Below are positions 13,422-20,290 of a stretch of 32,803 bases of DNA, piece by piece. The position numbers were made by a program, and so were the translations under genes. Positions within the stretch are counted from its first letter, which is position 1. Each line of letters begins with the position of its first letter. This stretch comes from Candidatus Woesearchaeota archaeon (GTDB lineage: Archaea; Nanobdellota; Nanobdellia; Woesearchaeales; ARS49). The notes under the pieces are model-generated. The model did no database searches, had not been told where the DNA came from, and was given only the letters and a program-made list of their open reading frames with translations. The stretch is taken from contig JAHFOI010000009.1 of assembly GCA_023266895.1 (NCBI GenBank), forward strand, positions 1 through 32,803, written 5' to 3'.

Positions 13422-14017
13422 TCTGCTCCTTTCTTTTTCTTGGTTTCTTTTGCGTCAACTTTTGCTACAGGTGCTGGTGTTGTGGTTTGTTCTTGTTCTA
13501 TCCATTCTATTTTTCCAAGTCCTGGTTGTCGCATGGTGAGTGAGATTTTTGGGTTTGTTGGGTCTTTGAATGATACGGCAATCACGCGTGCTCTGCACAA
13601 ATCCCCAACTTTGAGTGCGTGCTTGCTGTCTCTTCCTGAAAGCACTTTGTCTTTTGCAAAGCTCACAAAGTCATCCATGGTTTGGCTGATGTGTATCATT
13701 CCGTCAATGGGTCCGAGGGGGATGAATGCGCCAAAGTCTGCAATGTCTCTTATTTTTCCTGTGATGACTTCTTGTAGTTCTGGTTTGAAGGTGAGGAGCT
13801 CAAATGTTGTTTGGTAATAGCTTGCGCCATCGCCTGGTATAACCACTCCTTGACCTACTGATACCACGCCGACAACATCAATCACTATGCCAAGTGATTC
13901 GTTGACAAAGCCTTCGTATTTTTGTCGTACTGACTTCATGACTGCGTGCTTGACATTATTGTCAAACAGGCGTGGTGGTACTCTGATGTGGTCGCTAATT
14001 TGTATGGTGTAAAACAT
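13418..14017 (-). CDS. rpo7: RNA polymerase subunit Rpo7 (RpoE')
   Basis: A 199-residue stalk subunit that pairs with Rpo4 and binds exiting RNA. The N-terminal tip domain begins MFYTIQISDHIRVPPRLFDN, and the S1 domain is clear (GKIRDIADFGAFIPLGPIDG and MIHISQTMDD). A charged tail (about 30 residues, KVDAKETKKKKGAE) is added at the C-terminus. I choose the ATG at 14017 because the family begins with this strand. Upstream in-frame codons run towards the TATA box at 14084-14092 and would mostly precede the RNA start near 14060. It leads the operon with Spt4, S24e and S27ae. Confidence 0.95.
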   Translation of the reverse strand: MFYTIQISDHIRVPPRLFDNNVKHAVMKSVRQKYEGFVNESLGIVIDVVGVVSVGQGVVIPGDGASYYQTTFELLTFKPELQEVITGKIRDIADFGAFIPLGPIDGMIHISQTMDDFVSFAKDKVLSGRDSKHALKVGDLCRARVIAVSFKDPTNPKISLTMRQPGLGKIEWIEQEQTTTPAPVAKVDAKETKKKKGAE

Positions 14018-14148
14018 GGTGTGCATCAATACAGTGCGGAACAGAAGCGCCTGCATCTCATTAGCAGAGTTAAACAAGAGGGGGTTTATAAATCTGTTTG
14101 TTGGTGTAAGAGTTGCGTGAAATTCAGTCTCTTGAATTCTATTAATTT

Positions 14149-14751
14149 TTATGTAAGTAGTTTTACTTCAGTGTTATCGCATTTGTTGTTATCATCTTTG
14201 TCGAGACAGCAACTGCCATATGCATCTGAGGAAATATATGGCTTTTTGCAGGAAGCTTGAAGTTCATCGTAATCACAGATGCTGTTGTCATTTTTGTCAG
14301 GGCAGCAATTCATTCCTACTTTGAGGTATGGTTTGTTACAAGTAACTTCTTGTTCGTCATAGTCACATAAGCCATTGTCATTCTTGTCAAGGCAGCAGTC
14401 TAAGCCCAGTTTGATGTATGGTTTTTCACAAGTGAGTGTGTGAAAGTCGTCATCATCGCAAATCTTGTTGTTGTCTTCGTCAGCGCAGCATTTGCTTCCT
14501 ACTTTGATGTTTGGTGCTTCACAGGTTGGTGAAGAAGGATATATTCCGCAGCCGCTATATGCTGGATTTTTTTGTTCATCTGAGTCACAAATGGTGTTAT
14601 TGTTTTTGTCTAGGCAACAGGTAGTTCCTAAGCGCATGTATTTTTGTGGGCAAAGTGATTTTTCGTGTTTTTCTTTTAGTTCTCTTACATCACAACTTGC
14701 GAGTACAAGAAGTGTGGTAATGGCGAGCAATAGCAAGATGGAGTTCTTCAT
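14149..14751 (-). CDS. Cys-rich lipoprotein with five calcium-loop-like repeats
   Basis: A 200-residue exported protein. A signal peptide with lipobox LASC (Cys near residue 20) predicts a lipid-anchored surface protein. Then five repeats of about 26-40 residues follow. Each begins CxxPYxKxG or similar, has a CC pair, and ends in a DKNxNxxCDxDE loop. The D-x-N-x-N-x-x-C-D-x-D-E spacing resembles a dockerin or EF-hand calcium loop stabilised by disulfides. Family known as such does not come to mind; similar Cys/Asp repeats are seen in other DPANN genomes. A TATA box centred 26 bases before the ATG (minus strand, about 14773-14781) makes it leaderless. Calcium binding is inference. Confidence 0.75.
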   Translation of the reverse strand: MKNSILLLLAITTLLVLASCDVRELKEKHEKSLCPQKYMRLGTTCCLDKNNNTICDSDEQKNPAYSGCGIYPSSPTCEAPNIKVGSKCCADEDNNKICDDDDFHTLTCEKPYIKLGLDCCLDKNDNGLCDYDEQEVTCNKPYLKVGMNCCPDKNDNSICDYDELQASCKKPYISSDAYGSCCLDKDDNNKCDNTEVKLLT

Positions 14752-14871
14752 GATAAAAAAGAATTAGCTTGTTGTATAAAAACTTGTTGGTTCGCGATTT
14801 TCTTCTTTATTGGTTCATTCTTTTTTTCTTTTTGCGCAAGTTTTTTAATCAGTCTTGAGTTTGGGCAGTGT

Positions 14872-15324
14872 ATGACTGCTGCTGAATTGTCTGATGTGTT
14901 TGAAGTAAGGGTTGGTGGTGAAAAGCGATTTGCTATTCATCCTGTAGTTGGTGAGCGTATATCTCTTGGGAATTATGATCGTGACCATCCAGGCTGTTTT
15001 GATGCAGCAAATGCCAGAGAGGTGTATGGTGTGTATTTTGGTTTTTTGGAAAATCTTTCAGGTGAAAAAAGACATTTTTTTGTTGAACAACGTGGGGAAA
15101 CTGTTCTTGCGTATTCGTCCTGGAACCAGTTTTGTCTTTTGAAATGGGCGTATGAAGATGATGAAGGTACTTGCGGGTCGTATGTAGATGTTGCTTTTGT
15201 AGGAGTGGTTCCTCCAGGTAAAGACAGAACGCATGCTTGTGAGCTTATTCATACCGCAGAAGCAAAAGTCAAGAGTGCTTTTGAGGAATCGCTTGCGAGA
15301 ATTCATGGTTCTTTTGGCAGATAG
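14872..15324 (+). CDS. Hypothetical protein
   Basis: A 150-residue protein I do not recognise. It appears soluble, alpha/beta, with strand-like blocks (FEVRVGGEKRFAIHPVVG, REVYGVYFGFLENLSG, YVDVAFVGVVPPGKD) and a C-terminal helix (AEAKVKSAFEESLARIHG). No signal peptide or enzyme motif. A T-rich TATA-like element (tttttaatc) about 27 bases upstream suggests a leaderless start at this ATG. It overlaps the 3' end of the convergent gene by 22 bases. Confidence 0.6.
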   Translation: MTAAELSDVFEVRVGGEKRFAIHPVVGERISLGNYDRDHPGCFDAANAREVYGVYFGFLENLSGEKRHFFVEQRGETVLAYSSWNQFCLLKWAYEDDEGTCGSYVDVAFVGVVPPGKDRTHACELIHTAEAKVKSAFEESLARIHGSFGR

Positions 15325-15839
15325 GTTTTTGTGCGTAAATATTTCTTAAGTCTTTTGCATGCCTTTCTTACTCTTGCAAGTTTTGCAATAAATAGATTGT
15401 TGCGCTTGTTTCTTGAGTTGCTTGCGTCCATTATTTTGTCGCGAATTCCTTGGTATGCACCAACTGCTTTTTCAGGCTCATTTGTGAGCATTGGAAGATA
15501 TTTTTTTAAAAGAGTCCATGCCTGGGTGGTTGCTTCTTCAAGATGTGCGTATCTTGTTGTTGCAGTGAGTAGGACTTGTTTTGTTTTGTTTGGAAAAATT
15601 GACAAAATCAACTTATCTTCAGGGCTGATGAAGTGATTTTCTTTTTCTTCAGGACCTGTACTTTGGCAAACATCAGATAAAAGAACTGATTCTAAATCAT
15701 TACTGTTTAATGTATCGAGCGCATTTCCAAGTATTCTTCCTGCACGAAATGTTTTGTACAGGTCATAAAGATCATTAAGTAAGAAGTCATAAGGTGTGTT
15801 TTCAAGATAGTGAGGTAAGAGGGTGTTGGGCATTGTCAT
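15303..15839 (-). CDS. Hypothetical helical protein
   Basis: A 178-residue protein of unknown function, predicted helical throughout, with a strongly basic C-terminus (RVRKACKRLKKYLRTKTYLPKEP) that could bind nucleic acid. I start it at the ATG at 15839 since a TATA box (tttataaac, about 15861-15869 on the minus strand) lies 26 bases upstream, implying a leaderless message. A TTG at 15848 is in frame but would be at or before the RNA start. The last 22 bases overlap the end of the opposite gene. Confidence 0.6.
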   Translation of the reverse strand: MTMPNTLLPHYLENTPYDFLLNDLYDLYKTFRAGRILGNALDTLNSNDLESVLLSDVCQSTGPEEKENHFISPEDKLILSIFPNKTKQVLLTATTRYAHLEEATTQAWTLLKKYLPMLTNEPEKAVGAYQGIRDKIMDASNSRNKRNNLFIAKLARVRKACKRLKKYLRTKTYLPKEP

Positions 15840-15922
15840 GGTTTGCAACGATTGTGCCGTTGTTTATAAATCTCGATTTCTCTCTTGCTTCACAATACTA
15901 AGAAAACACTGTTCTTTAATCA

Positions 15923-16639
15923 TTAAACCTCAGGTGTTGGGCACTGAATAAGTTTTCCTTGAGGATTGAGTAATGCGCGTTCTTTGCGAGTGATTTCTTG
16001 AAGTGCTCTTTTTTGCAGTTCATGGCAACTTATGGTTTTCCTGTGTGCCTCAAGTTCTGGAAATGATTCTGTGTTAACATAGTAAACTGCTCCGAAATTG
16101 TCTATGACAAAATCTGCTGAGCTAAGGAGTTCTGGGTGTGTTTCTAATGCATTACCTAAAGTGGTATTTATGAGTCTGACTCTTCTTTTGTCATGCATGA
16201 TCCTGCACCGCTCTAATAATGTACTGATTCGCATGCATACTTGTTGGTCAGAAGCATAGGCTTGTGCGTGTAGGAGCATGGCTCTTGTTTGGTTGTAGTC
16301 TAGTGGGTCTATGACTGTTATTTTTCCAACATTTTTTTGAGCAAGCTCAAGAACAAGCCCTCCTAGTCCTGCGCCTATTTCTATGCATTTTCCGTGTGTC
16401 ACTTCTCTTGCAGCTCTTGGATAGTCAGCTATGTCTCTGTCTGTTGTAAAGCAATATGGTTGTTTGCTTTCAAAAAGTGTTTCTACAGAAAAAGGTGGTC
16501 TTTGTTTAGGAAACAGACCTATGGTAAGTGTGTGTGCTTTGTTTGGTGTGGTAATTTGTAAGGTAAACTCTGGGTGGTGTGACGTAGGTTCTTTAAGTCG
16601 TATTGTGTAAATTCCTGCAAGGTATGTTTCTACGCGCAT
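15923..16639 (-). CDS. SAM-dependent methyltransferase-like protein
   Basis: A 238-residue protein. An unassigned N-terminal sheet domain (residues 1-75) comes before a Rossmann methyltransferase core. Motif I is IEIGAGLGGLVLELA (near residue 88), motif II ends in the acidic TVIDPLD, and motif IV-like is ADFVIDNFGAVYYVN, without the NPPY of N-methylating enzymes. Substrate unknown. It is leaderless: the shared TATA box at 16661-16668 is 25 bases away, and the same box drives ychF in the other direction. Confidence 0.75.
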   Translation of the reverse strand: MRVETYLAGIYTIRLKEPTSHHPEFTLQITTPNKAHTLTIGLFPKQRPPFSVETLFESKQPYCFTTDRDIADYPRAAREVTHGKCIEIGAGLGGLVLELAQKNVGKITVIDPLDYNQTRAMLLHAQAYASDQQVCMRISTLLERCRIMHDKRRVRLINTTLGNALETHPELLSSADFVIDNFGAVYYVNTESFPELEAHRKTISCHELQKRALQEITRKERALLNPQGKLIQCPTPEV

Positions 16640-16660
16640 ATATTTTCCGTTGTGCCAACC

Positions 16661-16668
16661 CTTATAAA
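16661..16668. promoter_or_regulatory. Single TATA box centred between two divergent leaderless genes
   Basis: cttataaa reads as a TATA box on both strands (tttataag on the minus). Its centre is 25.5 bases from the methyltransferase ATG (16639) and 25.5 bases from the YchF ATG (16690). No other TATA-like element lies in the 50 bases between the two starts, so one TBP site may fire both genes. Confidence 0.65.
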
Positions 16669-16689
16669 CCTCTTCTTCTCTGGCTTGTT

Positions 16690-17877
16690 ATGTTCGTTGG
16701 TATTATTGGTAAGGCAAATGTGGGTAAATCAACTTTGTACAAAGCAATAACTTTGGCTGATGTGTTGATTGCGAACTATCCGTTTGCAACTATTGATCCA
16801 AATAAGGGTGCGGGGTGTGTGCGTATTGATTGTGTTGATACTGAGTTTGGTGTGCAGTGTAATCCACGTACTGGTTTTTGCGTGAATCATCAGCGTTTTG
16901 TGCCTGTGGATGTGATGGATGTTGCTGGCTTGGTGCCTGGGGCGCATTTGGGTAAGGGTTTGGGCTTGTCGTTTTTGGATGACTTGCGTCAGGCTGATGT
17001 GCTTGTGCACGTGGTTGACATGGCAGGCACAACAAATGAGCGCGGTGAGCCTTGTGATGCAGGTTCATATGATCCTGCGAATGATGTGCGTTTTCTTGAG
17101 CATGAGCTTGACATGTGGGTGCTTGGTATTCTTAAAAAAGGCTGGGAACGTTTTGCGCGTCAGTTGCAGCAAGAGCATGGTGATGTTGCGTCAGCAATTG
17201 GCAAGCAATTGTCTGGGCTGAACATTACTGAGGTGCAGGTGAAGAATGCTATGCAGTCTTTGAAGATTGATGTTATTCCTCCGCTGCACTGGTCTGAGGA
17301 ACAGCTTTTGCAGCTTGCGATTGTGGTGCGTAAGACTAAGCCTTTGATTGTTGCAGCAAACAAGATGGATATTCCTGTTGCTGAAGTGAATTTGGAGCGT
17401 ATCAAAAAAGAGTTTTCTGGGCTTATGATTGTTCCGTGTTCTGGTGATGCTGAGCTTACCTTGAAGCAAGCTGCGCGTGCTAACTTGATTCAGTATGTGC
17501 AGGGTGATGGTACGTTTACGATTACTGGTAACGTGTCTGAGAAGCAGCGTGCTGCTCTTGATTTTATTCAAAAGAGTGTGCTTGACAAGTTTGGCAGTAC
17601 TGGTGTGCAAAAGGTGTTGAATGCTGCAGTGTTTGATTTGCTGAAGTATGTTGCGATTTTTCCTGGAGGCATGAGTAAGCTTGCTGACCAGTTTGGCAGA
17701 ATACTTCCTGATTGCTTTTTGTTGCCTCCTAACAGCACTGCATTTGATTTTGCAGGCAGGATTCACACTGACTTGCAAAAGAACTTTATTGCAGCTATTG
17801 ATGTAAAAACCCGTCGTAAAGTTGGCAGAGAGCACGTGCTCAAGCATCGTGATGTTGTTGAGATCATGACAAAGTAA
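16690..17877 (+). CDS. ychF: Obg-family GTPase, archaeal YchF/OLA1-like
   Basis: A 395-residue P-loop NTPase tied to ribosome function. G1 is GKANVGKST at residues 6-14, G3 is DVAGLVPGAHLGKGLG, G4-like is AANKMDIPV, and a TGS domain forms the C-terminus (FDFAGRIHTDLQKNFIAAID to REHVLKHRDVVEIMTK). The first 29 in-frame codons before the ATG at 16690 would cross the promoter, so I leave them out. In archaea this family is annotated as a redox-regulated ATPase or translation-associated GTPase. An archaeal-type insertion (residues about 95-200) sits between G3 and G4. Confidence 0.93.
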   Translation: MFVGIIGKANVGKSTLYKAITLADVLIANYPFATIDPNKGAGCVRIDCVDTEFGVQCNPRTGFCVNHQRFVPVDVMDVAGLVPGAHLGKGLGLSFLDDLRQADVLVHVVDMAGTTNERGEPCDAGSYDPANDVRFLEHELDMWVLGILKKGWERFARQLQQEHGDVASAIGKQLSGLNITEVQVKNAMQSLKIDVIPPLHWSEEQLLQLAIVVRKTKPLIVAANKMDIPVAEVNLERIKKEFSGLMIVPCSGDAELTLKQAARANLIQYVQGDGTFTITGNVSEKQRAALDFIQKSVLDKFGSTGVQKVLNAAVFDLLKYVAIFPGGMSKLADQFGRILPDCFLLPPNSTAFDFAGRIHTDLQKNFIAAIDVKTRRKVGREHVLKHRDVVEIMTK

Positions 17878-17935
17878 GTTCTTTTTTTCAGGGGTATTTT
17901 TCAGTGGCGTACAAGAAAATGGGAGAAAAGTATAG

Positions 17936-17954
17936 GATAAAAACAGTGTTTATC
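17936..17954. promoter_or_regulatory. Near-perfect 19-bp palindrome before the AbrB-like gene
   Basis: GATAAA at 17936-17941 and TTTATC at 17949-17954 flank an inner half-symmetric AC/GT pair, so 16 of 18 non-central positions match. It ends four bases before the Shine-Dalgarno AGGTGA of the following gene and so covers the probable RNA start. AbrB-type proteins often bind their own promoters. Confidence 0.5.
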
Positions 17955-17968
17955 AACAGGTGATGGCG

Positions 17969-18301
17969 ATGGCAGAAGGTGATGTGTGTGGAAAGCAAAT
18001 GACTAAAAAAAAACAAGAATATGCGTTGCTTGGTCAGATTTTAGGAAAGTTTGGTGCAATGGTTTGCCCTTGTGGTCAAGTTGTTTTTGATGGAACTGAA
18101 TTTGAAAAAATAGAAGCAGTGGCTAAGAAAAAAGGTGTGTGGGGTGTTGGGCGTGCGTCTCGCACAAGTATTGGCACTTCAGGTAATGCTCTTGATGTTA
18201 GGCTGCCAAAAAGTGTTGTTGACTTTCTTGAACTAAAAAAAGGTCAGGAAGTCTTGATTGAGCCTCTTGACAAAAAAAGATTTCAGGTTATTGTGAGCTA
18301 A
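17969..18301 (+). CDS. AbrB-like protein with CPC-G knuckle
   Basis: A 110-residue protein. The C-terminal 45 residues (ALDVRLPKSVVDFLELKKGQ and EVLIEPLDKKRFQVIV) form an AbrB/SpoVT-like hairpin. The N-terminal half has a CPCGQVVFDG segment, with one more Cys near residue 7, that may be a metal knuckle. I choose the ATG at 17969 since AGGTGA precedes it. A GTG at 17960 and an ATG at 17963 are also in frame. A role as a small regulator is inference. It converges on the RibD-like gene with a 4-base overlap of stops. Confidence 0.65.
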   Translation: MAEGDVCGKQMTKKKQEYALLGQILGKFGAMVCPCGQVVFDGTEFEKIEAVAKKKGVWGVGRASRTSIGTSGNALDVRLPKSVVDFLELKKGQEVLIEPLDKKRFQVIVS

Positions 18302-18823
18302 GTTGCAGAGTTTTTCACAACCTTGCAATGAAGCTGTAGTTCATTCTTTGTTAGTTTCTTGACTTCAATTAGTTCTAAGCGTGCTTCAAAGTCTTCTTGG
18401 GCAAAGAGTGGGATTCCTTTGCCAAAAAGTAGTGGTTCGATGTCCAAATAAAGTTCATCAATGAGTTTTTCTCGCATGAATCCTGCATTAAGAATGCTTC
18501 CGCCTGCCACAACAACTTCTTTGCAATCTGTAAAAATATTCAATGCTTCTTGTGGTGATTTTGCAACGAAATGTTTTTTGTTCAAGGTTTGAAAATTCTT
18601 GTGTGAGACAACTGCTATTTTTACGTTTTCAAGTTCAGCAAATTCAGGTTGCTTAGTTAAAATATCATAGGTTCTGTGACCAATAATCATGTTGGCAGAT
18701 TGTCTAAACTGCACTGTAAATGTTCCATTCTTCTTTGGAAATCCAGCTTGTGTCATCAGCTTCTTTTGCAATCATGCCATTGGAGTTAATTGCCATGTAA
18801 AGAATGATTTTTGGTTTGTTCAT
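18298..18823 (-). pseudogene. RibD/DHFR-like reductase split by a frameshift
   Basis: The full gene starts at ATG 18823 (MNKPKIILYMAINSNGMIAK, the usual NADPH-fold start), continues to DTSWISKEEWNIYSAV, and then meets TAG at 18704-18706. The rest follows in the next frame without a gap: RQSANMIIGHRTYDIL, VVVAGGSILNAGFM, and the C-terminal PLLFGKGIPLF. One extra T in the GTTTAGA context explains the break. The C-terminal ORF (from 18771) alone would lack the cofactor-binding first strand. Intact members reduce pteridines or pyrimidine deaminase products. Options are a true pseudogene, a sequencing error or +1 frameshifting at GTT-TAG. The 5' end abuts a duplicated tRNA 3' end. Confidence 0.75.
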
Positions 18824-18828
18824 TTTAT

Positions 18829-18910
18829 GCGCCCGGCAGGTGTCCTCAACTGCTGTTTCGGGACCTGCGTTCTTGTTTATGTATTGAGATACTAAACTGC
18901 GCCCGGCAGG
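18829..18910 (-). repeat. Duplicated 3' end of tRNA-Leu (attachment-site-like)
   Basis: GCGCCCGGCAGG occurs at 18899-18910 (the 3' end of the tRNA-Leu gene on the minus strand) and again at 18829-18840, 70 bases downstream. Tyrosine integrases commonly use the 3' end of tRNA genes and leave such a second copy. The outer copy is also one arm of an ACCTGC/GCAGGT hairpin (18835-18872), echoing the T arm. Confidence 0.55.
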
Positions 18911-18995
18911 ATTCGAACCTGCGAAGGCACTAAGCCAACGGTTCTCTCAGCAATGTTCTTGAGACCGTCACGTTTGACCACTTCGCTACAGGCGC
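18898..18995 (-). tRNA. tRNA-Leu(CAA) with 14-nt anticodon-loop intron
   Basis: Acceptor 18989-18995 pairs with 18899-18905 (one G-U pair), with A73 at 18898. The D stem has 3 bp, the T arm is GCAGG-TTCGAAT-CCTGC, and the variable arm is GGC-TTAGT-GCC. The anticodon stem ACGGT/ACCGT holds a loop CTCAAGA split after position 37 by 14 bases (18944-18957). CTCA pairs with TGAG in the intron, with AGA bulges on both sides, a canonical archaeal bulge-helix-bulge. Anticodon CAA with A73 and a class II variable arm fits Leu. No CCA is encoded. A TATA box (gctttaaata, about 19022-19031, minus strand) lies about 30 bases upstream. Confidence 0.93.
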
Positions 18996-19129
18996 AATAC
19001 TCTTGTTTGAGTTTGGGGCTTATTTAAAGCTAATGCCAGAAATTGTTTGAAAGAAATTATTTTTTTCAGATCTTCAAAAAAGAAACGTATGTTTTCTCTC
19101 CTTTCTTGTCGCAAAGTTTATATACTACG

Positions 19130-19161
19130 GTATCTAAAAAGCTACATATGTATCTAAAAAG
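19130..19161 (+). promoter_or_regulatory. Direct repeats across the MNT gene start
   Basis: GTATCTAAAAAG occurs twice, at 19130-19141 and 19150-19161, exactly 20 bases apart (two DNA turns). The copies flank the leaderless ATG (19148), with a TATA box at about 19117-19125. This is a likely operator for autoregulation by the HTH-MNT protein. Confidence 0.55.
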
Positions 19162-19723
19162 AAACAGTGATTGTGAGGTTTTGAGTTTATATTGCAAGGA
19201 CTACACAAAACAGCTCTATTTGAGAGAGATAAGCAGATTAGCTCAGCTTCCTCTTAAAAATACTCAGAATAGTGTGAACGCATTGGAAAAGCGTGGCATA
19301 CTGAAAAGTTGTTGCAAAGGAAAGAATAAATATTTCAGCCTGAATTTGGCGAATATTCAAACAAAGCTGTGTTTGTTGCAATCAGAAATTTATAAAACTC
19401 TTTTATTTGTGGAACACTATCCTGAGTTAAAAGTTTTTCTTAAAGAGCTTCCTGATGCTACAATTATTGCATTTGGTAGTTTTGCCAAATTCACTGCAGA
19501 AAAGGATTCTGATTTGGATTTGTTTGTAGTGTCTGAAACAGTAGAAAAATTACCTTCGTATCTTGTGCCTTACAAAATTCATGAAATCAAAATGTCTAAA
19601 AGAACATTTATCAAAGCTATGAAAGAACAGGTGACGTTAATCAAAGAAATAGAGGAAAACCATGTTATTTTGAATAATCATTCATTTTATGTGAACTTGA
19701 TGTGGGCGCAGTATGGAAAATAA
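19148..19723 (+). CDS. HTH-MNT nucleotidyltransferase (antitoxin of MNT-HEPN module)
   Basis: A 191-residue protein. Residues about 5-70 form a winged helix (LYLREISRLAQLPLKNTQNS and ALEKRGILKSC), and about 105-190 a minimal nucleotidyltransferase. The motif GSFAKFTAEKDSDLDLFVV matches the GS-x10-DxD pattern of active MntA-type enzymes, which AMPylate their HEPN partner. I start at ATG 19148 since the TATA box is 26 bases away and the frame upstream would run through it. It overlaps the HEPN gene by 11 bases. The HTH suggests it represses its own promoter via the 20-base-spaced repeats. Confidence 0.88.
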   Translation: MYLKRNSDCEVLSLYCKDYTKQLYLREISRLAQLPLKNTQNSVNALEKRGILKSCCKGKNKYFSLNLANIQTKLCLLQSEIYKTLLFVEHYPELKVFLKELPDATIIAFGSFAKFTAEKDSDLDLFVVSETVEKLPSYLVPYKIHEIKMSKRTFIKAMKEQVTLIKEIEENHVILNNHSFYVNLMWAQYGK

Positions 19724-20183
19724 GAAACTCAATTGGTGTTTTGGGCTGAAAGATGGTTTGCGAATTGTTGAGCCCAATGAGCGACTTGCAAAAGCATATC
19801 TTGAAGAAGCAAAAGCATCCCTGAAACGTGCTGAAAAGAATTTTAGCGATCAAGATCTTCTTTGGACTACAGTTGTCATATACTATGCAGAATATTACGC
19901 GCTTTATTCATTTCTTCAAAGAATAGGTGTTAAATGTGAAAACCACTTTTGTTCAATACTCGCAGTGGATATCTTGTTGGGTAAGGAAAAAACCGAAATC
20001 ATTAATCTGCATAAAGAAAAAAGAATTGATGCGCAGTACTACATGAAAGTTGACAAAGAAGAACAGGTTGGCAGTATGCTTCAGGAAGCCAAAATCTTTG
20101 TTTCAGTATTTGACACTCTTGTTTCAAATCTGAATGAAAAAGAAATGAATACGTACCGTGAGCAATTGAAGAAAAGTGTTTAA
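19713..20183 (+). CDS. HEPN-domain protein (toxin partner)
   Basis: A 156-residue helical HEPN protein. LAKAYLEEAKASLKRAEKNF and WTTVVIYYAEYYALYSFLQR are the core helices. The usual HEPN ribonuclease motif R-x4-6-H is not present: at the matching place the sequence is KRIDAQYYMK, with Tyr where His is expected. It may therefore be a non-RNase or a variant HEPN, as seen in several archaeal MNT-HEPN pairs. The start overlaps the MNT gene, which fixes the pairing. Confidence 0.85.
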   Translation: MENKKLNWCFGLKDGLRIVEPNERLAKAYLEEAKASLKRAEKNFSDQDLLWTTVVIYYAEYYALYSFLQRIGVKCENHFCSILAVDILLGKEKTEIINLHKEKRIDAQYYMKVDKEEQVGSMLQEAKIFVSVFDTLVSNLNEKEMNTYREQLKKSV

Positions 20184-20290
20184 GTGCTCACTTGAAACTT
20201 GCATGACAATTCATTCTAGGCGTTGCCACGGAATTCTTTTGGTGTGGTCAATCCATAGGTTTTTATATCGTTCTTTTTATTTGCTTCATC
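20184..20290. promoter_or_regulatory. Promoter region of the GGDEF gene
   Basis: A TATA-like tttttatatc around 20261-20270 lies about 25 bases before the ATG at 20291, so the GGDEF message is probably leaderless. No gene lies here. Confidence 0.5.

Noticed and set aside
14018-14077. A longer Rpo7 from the upstream TTG at 14077
   Set aside because: The extra codons reach beyond the expected RNA start behind the TATA box at 14084-14092, and the family begins at the ATG at 14017.
16603-16689. A 29-residue N-terminal extension on YchF
   Set aside because: It would cross the shared TATA box and the methyltransferase start; the P-loop strand begins right at the ATG at 16690.
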